NCBI GenBank assembly: GCA_950097015.1
Contig: CATNEN010000007.1
Span: forward strand, 8,371,001 to 8,435,000
Source: Macrostomum hystrix
Taxonomy: Eukaryota > Platyhelminthes > Macrostomidae
DNA length: 64,000 nucleotides
Direction: 5' to 3'
In this document: piece by piece, positions 21,291 through 33,575 of the stretch
How the letters are laid out: every line of letters starts with the position of its first letter
How positions within the stretch are numbered: position 1 is the first letter of the stretch
Position numbers and translations under genes: made by a program
Notes under the pieces: generated by a model
The model's input: only the letters and a program-made list of their open reading frames with translations
What the model was told of the DNA's origin: nothing
The model's database searches: none

Positions 21291-22677
21291 TGGGATAACC
21301 TAGTAGGGGATGCCTACACGTGAATCTTCGAGGGAAACTCCAATGGCAAAATCTAGATAGGGAAATTCTCGAACGGAAGCTTAGAAGGAAAATCCCATTG
21401 GCAAACCTGGGAGGGGATTCCTCCGAGGAAAAAACTCGAGAAGGGAATCTTGTAGGAAAACGTGACAATCAAAATCCCGTTAAAAAAATTAAAGCGAAAT
21501 CCTGTTGACCGCCCAGGGAGTCATGCGGGAAATTTTTTGCACGAAATCTCGTTGGTAAACTCGAAAAAAATGAGAGGCAAATGCAAAGGCTCAGTAATAT
21601 TTAATTCCAGCACGCGCCCAAGTTATATTTAAAGCAGCATTCTCTGAAAGATTTTACAGAACCAGATAGAGCATAAAAGACCAATGGGCAGCTAGCCTAG
21701 GATGCGGAAATAAGCAACACACAAATTGGCTACCGAATGCACCCCAGTCATCCGGGTGCCACATTCAAATTCAAAGGCTTGAATTAAATTAATTCGTCAG
21801 CAGTTAACAAATCAATTGAAATATCGATCAAATATCCTACTGTACTGTCTTAGCTGGAGGAGAAATACAATGCAATAACGGCACATCTACCGGGGATGAC
21901 AGGAACACTTGATTGTAGAATAAGTTAAGTTTAAGTTAATTTAACGATTTCGCACTAGATAGATTTTATTTAATTAAAACAAGCTTTGCCTGTGCACATA
22001 AATTAGGCAGCTAAAACATGAAATATTAAAAACATAGCCAATCCAGAAAATATTACTGTCGAGTTTCTTACTTTTAAATCGGAAATTCACAAATAGCATT
22101 ATTGGTGCCGCGATATTAGACTAATAAAATGTAGAATAAAAAGGTTATGGCATTCAGAAAGGCAATATGAGGCTCCCTTTGTAAGACTCCTGAAGGTATT
22201 ATTTTATGTGCCCCACAAAGAATTCTCTCGCGCAGTTCTCTCGCGTTCCCTCAAACTCTATGGCCTAACTATATGTACTCAATTGTATTTTAGTTTTCGG
22301 GCCTTATTCATTCGAGCATTAAAAAGTTTATTCTTGTGACTGGGGGGCATTAATTCAATTCGACTTCTACTGGTCATGGGAAACAATACAGAAAATAAAC
22401 CAGCAGGAAAGAACAGAATGCATGCCAATGGAGAGGGGAACAACACAAACGCAAGGACGCGCCACAATGGCTTTAAATGCCAATAGTTAGATAATGCCAG
22501 TATGAGCTCAGGGAAGAAGACAAAGGGAACAATTCAGCATAGCAGACAAGTAATCATTTAGAACACGACTCGCCCTATTAGTATTTAGAAGATGGAAGGA
22601 AGAACCATAAAGGGCCTCTAAAAACGCAGAATCTGTATTTCCTTATGCCTTAATGCCTTAGCAAAACCTTCTAGCGT
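21291..22677. other. Spacer, probable intron or promoter region
   Basis: Degenerate repeat remnants up to about 21500, then AT-rich unique sequence. The missing first exon of the 18703-20901 gene may lie here, but I could not identify it. Confidence 0.3.
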
Positions 22678-22910
22678 GTAGGGAGACTACAGAAGTGGTT
22701 AGAGCTTTAGACTTGGGATCGAGAGGTCGGGAGTTCGAATTTCAGCCCAGGAAAGCTATTGGTGTTGCTGAGCAAGACACTTAATTCCGCAGTGCTTCAG
22801 TTTTACACTGCCGTAAAATGGGTCCGGCATTAGCTGGAGTAGAAATATGGGTAGGTTCATCTGCAGCTGTGCCACTGACTGTACGTCTGGCCCTACTGGG
22901 TTAGGTGTAA
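22678..22910 (+). mobile_element. tRNA-derived SINE, family A
   Basis: Head with AGTGGTTAGAGCTTTAGACT and GGGAGTTCGAATTTC (B-box-like), then GCTGAGCAAGACACTTAATT, GCAGTGCTTCAGTTTTACA, GTAAAATGGGTCCGGCATTA. The GAGCAAGACACTTAA block matches the core seen in the copy at 32636. Confidence 0.75.
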
Positions 22911-23029
22911 TTTCTATCCATATATTTGAGTCTGAGCCCTCTAGTTTGTGCAAATGGCTTAGACTCCAGTGCAGATTCTGTGTTTAGACGTCCTTTCTCG
23001 CCGAATGTTACACTAAGGCTAAGCAATTA

Positions 23030-24880
23030 TCAAACTCGATGCGGCGATTTTTTACCCGAACCACCTGGCGAGCGCAGCTTGAGCGGACCCGGGCTGGCCG
23101 CTTTCTTCAGAATGGACCGCTCCGGTGTCCGATCGTCGCCTGAAGCTGTTGGCGTCACAACGCGATCTTTTTTGTTGAATCGTTTGCGAAATATTTTACC
23201 AAAAGTCACTGAGCGATTCATTTTACTATCGCTGTTGCACTCAACACTCTGTGGGGTTTTCAGCTGGGCCAGCTGCTGCTGCGGAGTTGCTGGCAACAGC
23301 GGCGTAGCCAATGCTGGCGACATGCGCGCTCGCTTCGCTGACGGCGGAGTCAGGATAGCGCCAACAGCTGACGACGGCGACAGAGAGGCTTTCTTGCGCT
23401 TGCCACCAGTAAAAACTGTTGGCGATTTCTGATTGGCTGAAGCCTGGGGAGACTTAGCGATAGGCGACTTCTCATTGGCTTTGGGAGAAGCAATCGGAAC
23501 ATGCGACTTATGATTGGCTGATTCCTGAGCTGATTCAGAAACAACTGGTGATTTCTCAATGGCCGCAGATTTTTTTACTTTGGGCGATTTTTGATTGACT
23601 AAAACCATAGGACGCTTGTTTATTACTGGCTTCTCCTGATGCGCTGTTGCCTCAGCGGACTGCTCAGCATCGGCAAGAATTTTAGTAGTCTCAACGACAA
23701 CAGGCGGCTGGCTGCCGGCTAGACTCTGGGAAGGCCCTGCTGCTGTCGTATTCTTCTTCTTTTTCTTCTTCTTCTTCGCGGAGCCAGTTGGAGACTTGGC
23801 CTCATCTGTCCGCTTCTTCTTGTCCAAGGGCTTGCCGTTCGGAGATTGCACTTTAGCCCCACTGGCACTGGAGACGCAAGTAGCGCTGGAATCCTGTTCG
23901 GATTGCGTTCCCTTTGAGCTATTCTTCTTCCTTCGCCTCTTCTTCTCTTGATTAATAAGCCGAGCAACAGCTGATGAGATCTCATCTTTGCCCAGCGTGG
24001 GACCGTCCGGCACCAGCGTGCCGTCAGTCTGTACATTGCCGCTCAGGATGTTCTTGAATGTTTTGTACCAATGAAACAGTCGCTTCCGATTTGGACTCTT
24101 CAGACTGGGATCGGAGCCCATGGCTAGCAGGCACTGGCAGAGCTCGTCCATGTCGATGTTGACCAGGCAGACCTCTGTCGTATCCTCATCCGCATCCTCA
24201 TCCTCATCAGCAGCACTGGCGGCCTCAGCCCGGTAGAGCGCCTGGTCAGCCAGGTACTGCAGCACAGCCTGCTCAACCTTCTCCACCACGTGATGCTTGT
24301 GCATCCCTACAGCCACGATGTCAATGAACGGGCGCAGAATGGCAAGCACTGTGCCAGGCCCAGCGTTGGTGACGCTTAACTCTTCGCAAACAATGTCCGC
24401 CAGGTGAAGCTTCAAGCCGTTACTAGGCTGATTAAAGTCAGCATTGACCACACTGTCACGCAGAATCTGAACGAACTTTCCTAGGCAGTCGTCGCTCCAG
24501 CTGACAGACTGCAGAAAAGCCAGCGAGGCTTTGAGAAAGCGGCGCACAAGCATCATGAACTTGTCCGCCCGCCAGTAGTCGATGCTGGCCCACTCTCTGG
24601 CTTCTGTCTCGAACAGGGCCCGTATGAAGTTCAGTTTGCAATCCTGGCTAGAGAGGACGCCTAGCAATGAGCAGATCATGTCGACAATGTCTTCGTGTCT
24701 GATTGGTTGGTCCTGCATCCACAACATGTAGTGCAAGCCCTTCATTATCAGCAGCGTATCATCGTATGAAATAGTTTCGGAGCCACTGAGAAGCTTTTTG
24801 GCACCAACAAAGCCTTTTAGACGGACTGGCTCCTCACTGGAGGCCAGCTTCTTGCAGACCTGCTTGATGTGCTCCAGCAT
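23030..24880 (-). CDS. RRP1: Ribosomal RNA processing protein 1 (RRP1/Nop52 family)
   Basis: Nucleolar factor for 60S subunit rRNA processing, 616 residues in one long exon. The N-terminal RRP1 domain spans about residues 5-215. Diagnostic stretches are KGLHYMLWMQDQP (47-59), REWASIDYWRADKFMMLVRR (95-114) and SNGLKLHLADIVCEEL. Its start aligns with the family's usual N-terminus. The second half is disordered, with a poly-Lys run, several KSP-type repeats and a basic end. Near the C-terminus lie SVTF (557-560) and SILK (589-592), which resemble the RVxF and SILK docking motifs used to bind protein phosphatase 1. The ATG sits 3 bases after CTCTTCTACAG, so the gene is either trans-spliced or has a 5'-UTR intron. 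Confidence 0.93.
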   Translation of the reverse strand: MLEHIKQVCKKLASSEEPVRLKGFVGAKKLLSGSETISYDDTLLIMKGLHYMLWMQDQPIRHEDIVDMICSLLGVLSSQDCKLNFIRALFETEAREWASIDYWRADKFMMLVRRFLKASLAFLQSVSWSDDCLGKFVQILRDSVVNADFNQPSNGLKLHLADIVCEELSVTNAGPGTVLAILRPFIDIVAVGMHKHHVVEKVEQAVLQYLADQALYRAEAASAADEDEDADEDTTEVCLVNIDMDELCQCLLAMGSDPSLKSPNRKRLFHWYKTFKNILSGNVQTDGTLVPDGPTLGKDEISSAVARLINQEKKRRRKKNSSKGTQSEQDSSATCVSSASGAKVQSPNGKPLDKKKRTDEAKSPTGSAKKKKKKKKNTTAAGPSQSLAGSQPPVVVETTKILADAEQSAEATAHQEKPVINKRPMVLVNQKSPKVKKSAAIEKSPVVSESAQESANHKSHVPIASPKANEKSPIAKSPQASANQKSPTVFTGGKRKKASLSPSSAVGAILTPPSAKRARMSPALATPLLPATPQQQLAQLKTPQSVECNSDSKMNRSVTFGKIFRKRFNKKDRVVTPTASGDDRTPERSILKKAASPGPLKLRSPGGSGKKSPHRV

Positions 24881-24883
24881 GTG

Positions 24884-27700
24884 CTGTAGAAGAGATAGAA
24901 TAGTTGCACAACTAAACATTCATTTTCATAGCAAATTCGCTATAGATCCTAAAACTTTAAATTCTACTCCAACAGAGATACAACTTTTGGTTACAATGGC
25001 CTGACTAGCAAAACTAAACATTATTTACTAAGAAATAAATATACTCACAAAAACTAACAAGTTGAAGAAGATACTTTAACTTCTTATACTCATTTTAAAA
25101 GTTACTATAAATAACAATTTTGAAAATAATGTATTTTTGAAAAGTGTGAATTTTTTCATTGAAAATCTGCTGCTGGTCAATCTCAAGACAGGTATGACTT
25201 TAATTATTTAATTAGTATACTTTTTCTAATATTTTCTTCATAAATTTCTTAAACAGCAGACTACAGAAAAGTTTTTTTTTCTTCATAAAATTATCTAACT
25301 TGTGAACCACACAGCATAGTATATACATTCTAAGGTTTCAAGAGAAAGGTAAAACATTATGGCAATGTTGCCTTTGGACTTGGCTTGCAATGTTTTTTAA
25401 ATAGAGCAAAATTTTAATCAGGAGTTTAAATTTGTGCTGGGTGTCATGCCACCTCACTTCAGAATACCATAAACAAGATTAGCTTTCTTGAGTATTACAG
25501 TTCCTGCAGGTAAATAGCTCTATAACTACAAAGATCCAGAGCTATTTTGAACTAAATGGACCTCTTTGAATAAATCACACAAGATGGGCTAAAACAACTA
25601 CAAACTAAATTTTTCCAATCATATTCTTTTTTGTTAGTAAATGTTCAATTTTCTAATTAAAATTATATTGAAACAAAAAGTTGGCACCATTGCCCACTTT
25701 GTTTTAGTACTTCAATTGTAACCAGCATAACAAAGAAGAAGAAAATATCATAGTAGTATTGATATACACACTGCTTAACACTGCTCACACTGCTTAACCT
25801 TATGTATGCCTAATTTACTGTTAACTACAATAGCTTTTATACACAGATTTTAATTAGACTCTACAAAGACTCTCTAGAAGAAATGTTAAAAGCTATAATT
25901 GCTAAGCCCAACATATTATAATCATAAGTAATACATTGGTAGCTAGAATTGTTCTTCTTTTTAGATATTACACTAGGCACACTATCTTGCTAAAAACATC
26001 TTCCTGGCAATTGAAATTTATTTCAGATCAGAGTTTTTAAGCAAAATTTAAATTTCCAAGATATATAAAAACGGTTCTATTACTATCATTTGTAATCAGT
26101 TTGTGCTTCACTTCAAAGGACCAATAAAATGTTTTTACATTATAGTACAAGCCAAGAAAGAAAGGAAGAGAAAAAAAGAAGAGAAAGAGAGATAAAATAC
26201 AGAAATCTGAAAATTGGACCAAAGAAACGTGTTTTAAGTTGTAAGTGGAGCAAATAAACTAACAAAGTTGCAGATAAAAGAAAAATTCTGCTGCAGATTT
26301 AAACATTGTCTATGCTCCTTAAAAGAGGGCAAAACTAACACCAATTTAGATCTACTTTTGATGCAACTTTGTTTAATAGGTTTGTTTTTACTAATATATT
26401 ATGAAAAAAAATTATTTATTCCAATTTCACATTCTCTTTTTTTTCTCTAACTTTTCACTGATTTTCTTCTTTTTCTCATCTACACCACAATAGGCGATAG
26501 GCGACTTTAGTCGGCCTCACTTTTTTTCATATCTACTCTGTTTTTCTTGTCTTTTCCTCTACCTTGACTTTTTTCTTCTTCCCTCTCTGCTTTACTCTAC
26601 TCTATGAGAGTATTACTTTGAGAGTAACTTCTACTCTATGATTTTCTTCTCTTTTTCTCTGTTTTTATCCTTTTTTCTTGCCTTTCTTTATTATTTTCAG
26701 CTTTTCTTCTTTTTGGAAAGACAATAAGGCTACAGATGAGGTAAAATAGGTCATGGATAAGAGAAAGCAAAGTCATAGATAAGATAAAACTAAGTTGTGA
26801 ATGAGGAAAATAAATAATAACCAGAAGAAAGTAAGCTCTCAATAGTACCTTTTAACAGACTTCTCTCTAAGATAATAATTTCATCAAAGCTAGAATATTT
26901 TGTCATTATGCTATGATTCTATCTTAATATCAAATCAGATCTCAAATCAATAGGCCTACACAGTATAAAGATTTGATGAAAATGTAACTTTACCACCATT
27001 ATTTCAATAATTGAAAAGTACCTTTCTAAAACATTAAAGAAAGCTGCTTTCTGATAATCTTGTAATATGAAGACCCTTGCCTTTTTGCAAGATAAATTTT
27101 TCCAGTCTATCAATGCATTGAAATCTGCTTTTTAATCTAATCAATATAAGTTGCTAGTTCACTATCATAGTCCGGATCATGTTGGCTGCACATCAGAAAA
27201 AAATTGTAAAAAATTGTTTGCATGCCAAGGATGCTGAGTTTTTCAAATTACAATCCAGTGCACGCCAACATGGTACATCATATCATTTGTATAAAAAAGA
27301 CGTAACACATTTTTTGCTTTAAATAGACAAACTGGCTTCCTCTTTGTATTTAAAGAAAAGCAATATCAAACAGAACAATATATTTGTTTATAGTATTTAT
27401 AGTCCAATTTACAAAACTTAAAAACATTTTTACAGATAATAGGCCTAGAACATTTTGGTGTAGCCATGCAAAGTCCCTTAAATAATTGGTTGATATTTGT
27501 AATTGTACATTAAGATACATAAAACACATATTTGATCTCTTTTAAAATTCAATGCACGATTGCACACTACACCATCACCATCACCATGTACACCTTGCAT
27601 GCCAAAGTGTACATCAACCCTTAAAGTATAGGCCTATACCAATACTAATGCACGCCATACAAGCTAGCTGAAAATAAAGGCAGTGCTTATCCCCACGGTA
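24884..27700. other. AT-rich gene desert
   Basis: Strongly AT-rich, with TTTTCTTCT-type pyrimidine tracts around 26440-26700 and many TAGGCCTA-like motifs. All ORFs are short and of low-complexity composition. I see no gene or RNA. Confidence 0.5.
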
Positions 27701-27737
27701 CCGTAGAAATAATTTTTGTCTTATTCCTACGGTATCG

Positions 27738-28010
27738 TGGGAATAATTTCCTGCTTATCCGCACGGCACACTGACGAGATAGCTGTCCTATCTTCAACAT
27801 ATTCCGTGGGAATAATTTCCTGCTTATCCGCACGGCACACTGACGAGATAGCTGTCCTATCATCTATCTTTTTATCATGACTGCAATTTTCCTTTTTTCT
27901 TCCGGTTTTTAAAAGCAAGTAAACAAATTAAAGTTTTCTGCTTTTTTCGCAATTAGTTAACCAATACGGTGGCTTTTTTAAGTAGATAGGACAGCTATCT
28001 CGTCAGTGTG
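27738..28010. repeat. Direct duplication plus long inverted repeat
   Basis: A 26-bp arm occurs at 27767-27792 and again at 27836-27861, each preceded by a GTGGGAATAATTTCCTGC block. Its perfect reverse complement is at 27985-28010. The inner arm pair could form a 26-bp stem with a 123-base loop. It may be a MITE-like remnant or a transcribed hairpin. Confidence 0.75.
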
Positions 28011-28833
28011 TAGGCTACTGTCAAATCGCACGATTGATATTGCGTGGTGGCTATCTTGCACTGAAATCGAGTGCGCGCATATAAATGTGATTCGAAGCAC
28101 TCTGTACATACATGCATATCTCATAAACATAAACATCTTATAAAAAATATAACCGCAGTTTTGAGAGTATAATCTAGAGTTATAGAGCATAGAGATAAAA
28201 ATCTTTTAAAAAAATATTTAAAACCTAACAGCTTTGAAGAAAGTCTAATTATATTTTATTTAAGCAAAATAACTAGGTTTTTTAGTTTTTTAATCAATGT
28301 GTATGCTTTAGTCTTAATAAGCAAAAAGCCTAGGGTCTTGTTTGTTTAACATTTGATCTACGATTTGTAGAAAAATTCCGCGGCCTTTGTCAACATTACA
28401 TATATTTGTTAGCCGCATCACCCATCACGCTGCCATGCACGACTCCTTCGCGTATCAAGATACAGTAACCATTTTTTCTTTCTTACGTATTCAAACTTGA
28501 CTACAGTATCCGTTGTCATAGAAAATGGTAATTTAATTTGTTTTTAAAGTACTCTTTTTTCTTTGGGATATTATGACAGGTGTCCTTTATTTTATTTTTT
28601 TGCGTAGGCCTAACTAGCAAACCAAACCTAAGCCTAACATGAGCTAATGATTGAATAAATAAGACCTAGATTCTTAGATTTTTTCTAACGAATAGCTTAT
28701 AGAAACCCTTGACTATTGATCGGGTTGATTGGGTCAGTTTTATGACTTACTTGCAGGCGCTTTGACTCAGCCAATGACCTTGCCGACCACAGCCACTTAT
28801 CCCATCCCCATCTATTTGCGATTTAGTGATGTA
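28011..28833. other. AT-rich spacer
   Basis: No supported gene. Short ORFs only. Confidence 0.4.
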
Positions 28834-29088
28834 TGTGGCACCATACATGTGCAACCTCCCAAATCTTAGCCGGCCATGCGACTTAGTTTTTGCTCTATTT
28901 ATGACTTAGTTTGCTCTCATTGGCTCTCTTTTTCTTTCCCCTTTCCTTTTCTTCACGCCTTCCTTTTTTGTCCCTTGGTCCCCCCTTTGGTTTTTTGCAC
29001 TTGGTTGATTGGTTTTTGTGACTTACCTTGCTTGGCCCTTGTTTCACCTGGCCAGGTCGGCCGGGTGTTGCGCATGTATGTGTGGCAC
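28834..29088 (+). mobile_element. hAT-like MITE, copy 1
   Basis: Element 28842-29080 (239 bp) with terminal inverted repeats CATACATGTGCAAC and GTTGCGCATGTATG. It is flanked by the 8-bp direct repeat TGTGGCAC (28834-28841 and 29081-29088). The interior is T-rich with GACTTAGTTTGCTCTCATT and CTTCACGCCTTCCTTTTTTG blocks shared with two other copies. An 8-bp duplication and CA..TG ends fit the hAT superfamily. No transposase is encoded. Confidence 0.9.
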
Positions 29089-30666
29089 TATGTGCAATTA
29101 CTTGATTGGGGGCCTTGCTTTTGAATATCTCTACCTATCCTTTAGAATTCTAGATATCTAACTGGAAGTGAAGGCTTTGACAAGAGCTGAGCCAAGTGAA
29201 AAAATCCCTGTCCCAAGCCCCAAGGATACTGTAGGAATGTATTTTAGGTAGACCAAGGACATTTTCCTGTTTAATCTTACCCAAAATGTTATCCTAATTA
29301 GAAAACTTACCTGTTTTCTGTTTTTAATTGTTTGGATTTCTAAAGTTTCCATTAGAAAAATAAGTAGGCCCCTAGGGCCTATTGTGTATTTATGTTGCAA
29401 TAGGCATATTTCATTGCATTGTAGATTTTTATGGCTTCATTTTCAACTTTAGCTACAGCTTCAATTGTTCAACAATAAATTATATTTGATAGGGTAGGGC
29501 CTAGCAGTTTAGCAGTGTGGCCTGACACTGTAGTCTATCTTGCAAGGCAATCAATAGCCTTTTAAATTATTTTTTTGTGTTCTTAGGCCTACCCATTGTT
29601 GTTACTTAAAGTTGACCAGGAATTAACATGAGCAAACAAATTTTGAGTTTTTGTGAGAACAGATAAACCTTGCTGCAGTCCAAAAGTTGAGAGTCAAAAG
29701 CAATAGTCATGTCTGTATGAATTTGTACAAAGCATATCCATAGGGGTATATCCAAAGAGATATCTTTATTGTCTACATGAACAAGACAAAATGTAATACT
29801 GTTTGTCTTTGACTCTTTGACAACACTAGGAAATCAGTTGAAATCATGTTACACTAGCTAGTGAAGAAAGTCGTAAGTGAGGCTGTCAGCTAGAGTGTAA
29901 AACTCTGCATCTACATCTTCTATTTAGTCTTGCTCAAATTGATGCCTCTGCTCTAGTGTAGCTCTCTCTGCTTAAGATTGTAATGTTTTTGGCTATAGTC
30001 ACTCAGGAGCTATGTGAATATAGTTGAAATGGAATCTTCTTTCAGTTGACCTGATTGATAAAAGCATTGTCATTCCTCATGCACTTTCAACAAAGATAAG
30101 TGTCTTGGGATGTGGCAATAAAGTCATTGTCTATATTGTACAAGGAGCATAGTCTTGATTGCCTCCAAAATAATTTTCCCTGCAAAGTTGCTATAGGCCT
30201 AGGCCTAACTATTCTTGGAAAAGTATATTGATAGGCCTAGTTTAGAGGAAACTCATGAAATAAGATCCGGAATTTGATGGCTCCTGAAGTCACAGTGGAG
30301 CTTTTCCTTAGGTATCCAGAATTGCAATTAAATGCATCACACTGGTAACCCATTTGTTTGGGTTCAGAGTGAAAAGCTTACCATGTGAAAAATATGTGAA
30401 AATAGGCCTATAATTATTACTTTAAATTTGTAACTAAGCCTATTGTAATGAACAACTACAATCAATTATGCAATCAATCAAATAACTTTCGCAACAAGTA
30501 ATGATGCTGTAATTGAATTGACATGCCTTAATTGATTTTCTCTTTAGGGTTTGTTGAAAGAAAGCCCATTTGCTCTCTGGGCTGCTGGTTTGATGTTATT
30601 TATTTAGATAAAGCGAAGAGAAATAAACTCATGGGGAAGGGTGCCCAGGGCACAAGCAGATGTACA
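29089..30666. other. AT-rich spacer
   Basis: No gene, RNA or repeat array recognised. Confidence 0.4.
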
Positions 30667-30888
30667 AGTACATTCATACATGCGCAACCTCCCAAATCTT
30701 AGCCAGCCGTGCGACTTTTTGCTCTCATTTGCAACTTAGTTCGTTTCATTGCTCTATTTACAACTTAGTTTGCTCTCATTTGCTCTCTTTTTCTCTCCCC
30801 TTTTCCTTTTCTTCACGCCTTCCTTTTTTGTCCCTTGGTCCCTCGGTTTGGCCTGGTCGGCTGGGTGTTGTGCATGTATGAGTACATT
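30667..30888 (+). mobile_element. hAT-like MITE, copy 2
   Basis: Element 30675-30880 (206 bp) with the same termini (CATACATGCGCAAC and GTTGTGCATGTATG). It is flanked by the 8-bp duplication AGTACATT (30667-30674 and 30881-30888). It has an internal deletion relative to copy 1 near its right end. Confidence 0.9.
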
Positions 30889-32635
30889 GCATGACAGGGC
30901 GGAGTGGGGTGAAAGGTGAGTTGGCTTTCACTTAATGCACAAAAAACCATTTGGGCTGAATAAATATGTACTTTTCCACCACAGATGCCTTTGGTAACAA
31001 CCAATTTTGTTGCAACTTGTTTGCAATTATTTCTGTGATAATTTATAAGTACATCAACTTGGCATTTGACTAATCAGGTACTTTTAAGGTTGTGTCCACA
31101 AACTAACTTCAAAACTTAACAGCTCAGAAACAAAGTGACTTTTTCATTCACCACTTTGATAGCTGCAAAGTTGTTGTAATGACTGGCCTGACCACAGATT
31201 AAATTACCTTGCCAGAATGCAGTGCTTTTTACTTTATTCTTGTAAGCATTTCCTATGTTTACAAATGTTTCTATGTTTCTGCCTACCAGATAATAGGGGA
31301 ACAAATAAAATGCAAAAGACAACCAAAAGAGAGAACAGAAAAGGAGACTTGTAACACAACCAAAACAAAGTGAAAACCTTAACGCTAAAGGTAATGCAAG
31401 CTTCTGTGGGAGGCACACAAAAATTGTGTCCAACTTGGCCAACTTAAACTTATCAACTTATCACCAGATCAACTTAATCAAAATAGTCCAAATCAGACAG
31501 ATTCATCTTGGTTACTTGACTAACTGCCATATTGGGATACCAAAACTTCAATCACACAGTTAAACTTTTTGATCAAATTGCAGTTGACAAAATGATTAGC
31601 ATTAAAAATAATCAAGTAAACAAATCAATTATAATGTGGTTTTAGGAACATTGTGAGAAACATGGTTATACGAGCATATGGATAGTGGAGCAGCAAAAAT
31701 GGATGTGCATGATAGTCGTGATTATCCCCAACTGCTTGGCTGCAGCTCAGCTACCTATCATTGACAATGCATTTGGGGCCCTACTCTATTGGTTCAGCCA
31801 TGCATTAGCTACATAGTAACTAAAACTTAATTACTCCCAAGTTAATGCAATTTGATACATGTATCAAAGTGAGCCTTTTGATTACTAAAGTATTTGGTTT
31901 TTCATCCTCCAGCCATTTTATATTTTATTACTTTTCTTGTATTTTTTGGCTAGCAGCTAATTATAAGCAAAAAGTGTTGGATAGGCACAATCCACTTCAG
32001 ATAATATCTGTTGAACTTAGTCTAATTTCGTTGCAAGTTATGCACTTCATTATTCTTTTATACTCCCTTAGTACCGAATCTAACAAGGCTGTTTACAAAT
32101 CACTGCATTAGGATACAGCACTCCTAAATACTTTACTTTCTTCGCTATATTTTGTATTTTCTGAAAGCATATAAGATTGTATCTCTGTGTGCAGCATTTG
32201 GTTTCACAAATTTAATATTTAAAGAGTGCTGCATGATTACCTCTTCTGAATCAATTTGTAAGGGGCACATATTACAGAACAGTCTAAGATACTATTTACA
32301 GTCTGTATAACCTGTAAGAGTACCTGGCCTGTGGTCGTATATCTTTACAGCGAGTCTGTTTAAGCAAACAGCCACCACGATTTACTGGTTATCTGCCAAG
32401 AAAGACAAAAAATGGGTAATCCCAACACTGTGGGCACTCCCTTGGCTGTCTCCTTGCCTGTCGATAAAGCTGACCTTGTAGTGCAAGAACAATCTTAACA
32501 GGGAAAAAGCAAGGCACAGACCGCTGGACACAGAACAAGCGCCTGTTGGTGTGTTGGGCACCAATTAGGGATGTCCGGACCATGTCCGGACCATCGTCCT
32601 CCTGATCGTCCTAGTTGCCATTACTAAATTAGGTA
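30889..32635. other. AT-rich spacer
   Basis: ORFs of up to 108 codons (minus 31116-31442) are hydrophobic and low-complexity, with no family match I can see. No gene is called. Confidence 0.4.
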
Positions 32636-32932
32636 ATTGATTTCACCTGCCCAAATTGGGTCAGATGTGCAGCCAACAGCACAGCCGCAGCTATTGCGTG
32701 GTGCATCTGAAAGCTGCGTAAAGCTGTTCAGTCCATAGACGGCGGACGCCACACCCACCATCAATAATCCCAGCTAATGCTGGTACCCATTTTACAGCTG
32801 GCTGAACTGAAGCAATGCAGAGTTAAGTGTCTTGCTGAAGGACACAGATTGTTCCAGTGGTGTCAGGAAACGAATCCCGGCCTTTAAGTCGTGAGTCCGA
32901 CGCTCTAACCACTAGGCTACAGCCTCCTTTAC
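32636..32932 (-). mobile_element. tRNA-derived SINE, family A, full-length copy
   Basis: On the minus strand the head reads GTAGCCTAGTGGTTAGAGCG, and a B-box-like GGGATTCGTTTCCTG follows. Then come TGTCCTTCAGCAAGACACTT, CTGCATTGCTTCAGTTCAGC, GGTACCAGCATTAGCTGGGA, GGCGTCCGCC and the GCAATAGCTGCGGCTGTGCT tail. It is the most complete family A copy and can serve as reference. Confidence 0.8.
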
Positions 32933-33575
32933 TACAACCTGACATTACTATAATCCCAGTAATAGTCTCTCTGTAAGAGCGGTCCCAGTATGCTTGCAGC
33001 TACTCAAGAAATAGATCTCTTGGTTCATACAGTCCAGCCCTTAGTCCAGTGGGCCCAGCAGACTCGGGAGGAAATCCACGTCCTGCATGGTAAAGGTCTC
33101 CATTCATTATTGGTGAAATGGGCTTACCATAAGGACTTACCAGGCAATCCAAATCTCCCATCCCCTTAGGGCCCAGACCGGTTTAATCGGTACCTCCTGT
33201 GGGAGATTCTTACCACGAACTGATCCGTGAGCTCATTCACTCAGTTCATATTTTCTCATGACAGACATGAGCTCATAATTGCTGCTCCTAATGAGACTCG
33301 ACTCAAAGTGTCGCATCTCTTGCCTGCTCAATCCTCCAGTGATGGCTAATTGGTTGCTGGACTAGCTACACTGCAAAGCTCTTTGTGACTAGCTTCCCCT
33401 GAAACAAAGAAAGCTCAACTGAGAACGTTGTTCTCGGAAGTGCGAGCCGCACTTACGAGTTCTTCCCTAAAGGAATTCTGTTTTATAATTTCAGTTCTGC
33501 ATTTAAATCCGATTCATCGATTCTACTAGAAAACTAAATAAACCATTGAGTTTTGAGTCAACTCAACCAGTGAGC
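32933..33575. other. HACD3 upstream region
   Basis: Probable promoter and 5' UTR of HACD3. An acceptor-like TATAATTTCAG ends at 33494, 81 bases before the ATG, suggesting a 5'-UTR intron or trans-splice site. Confidence 0.4.
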
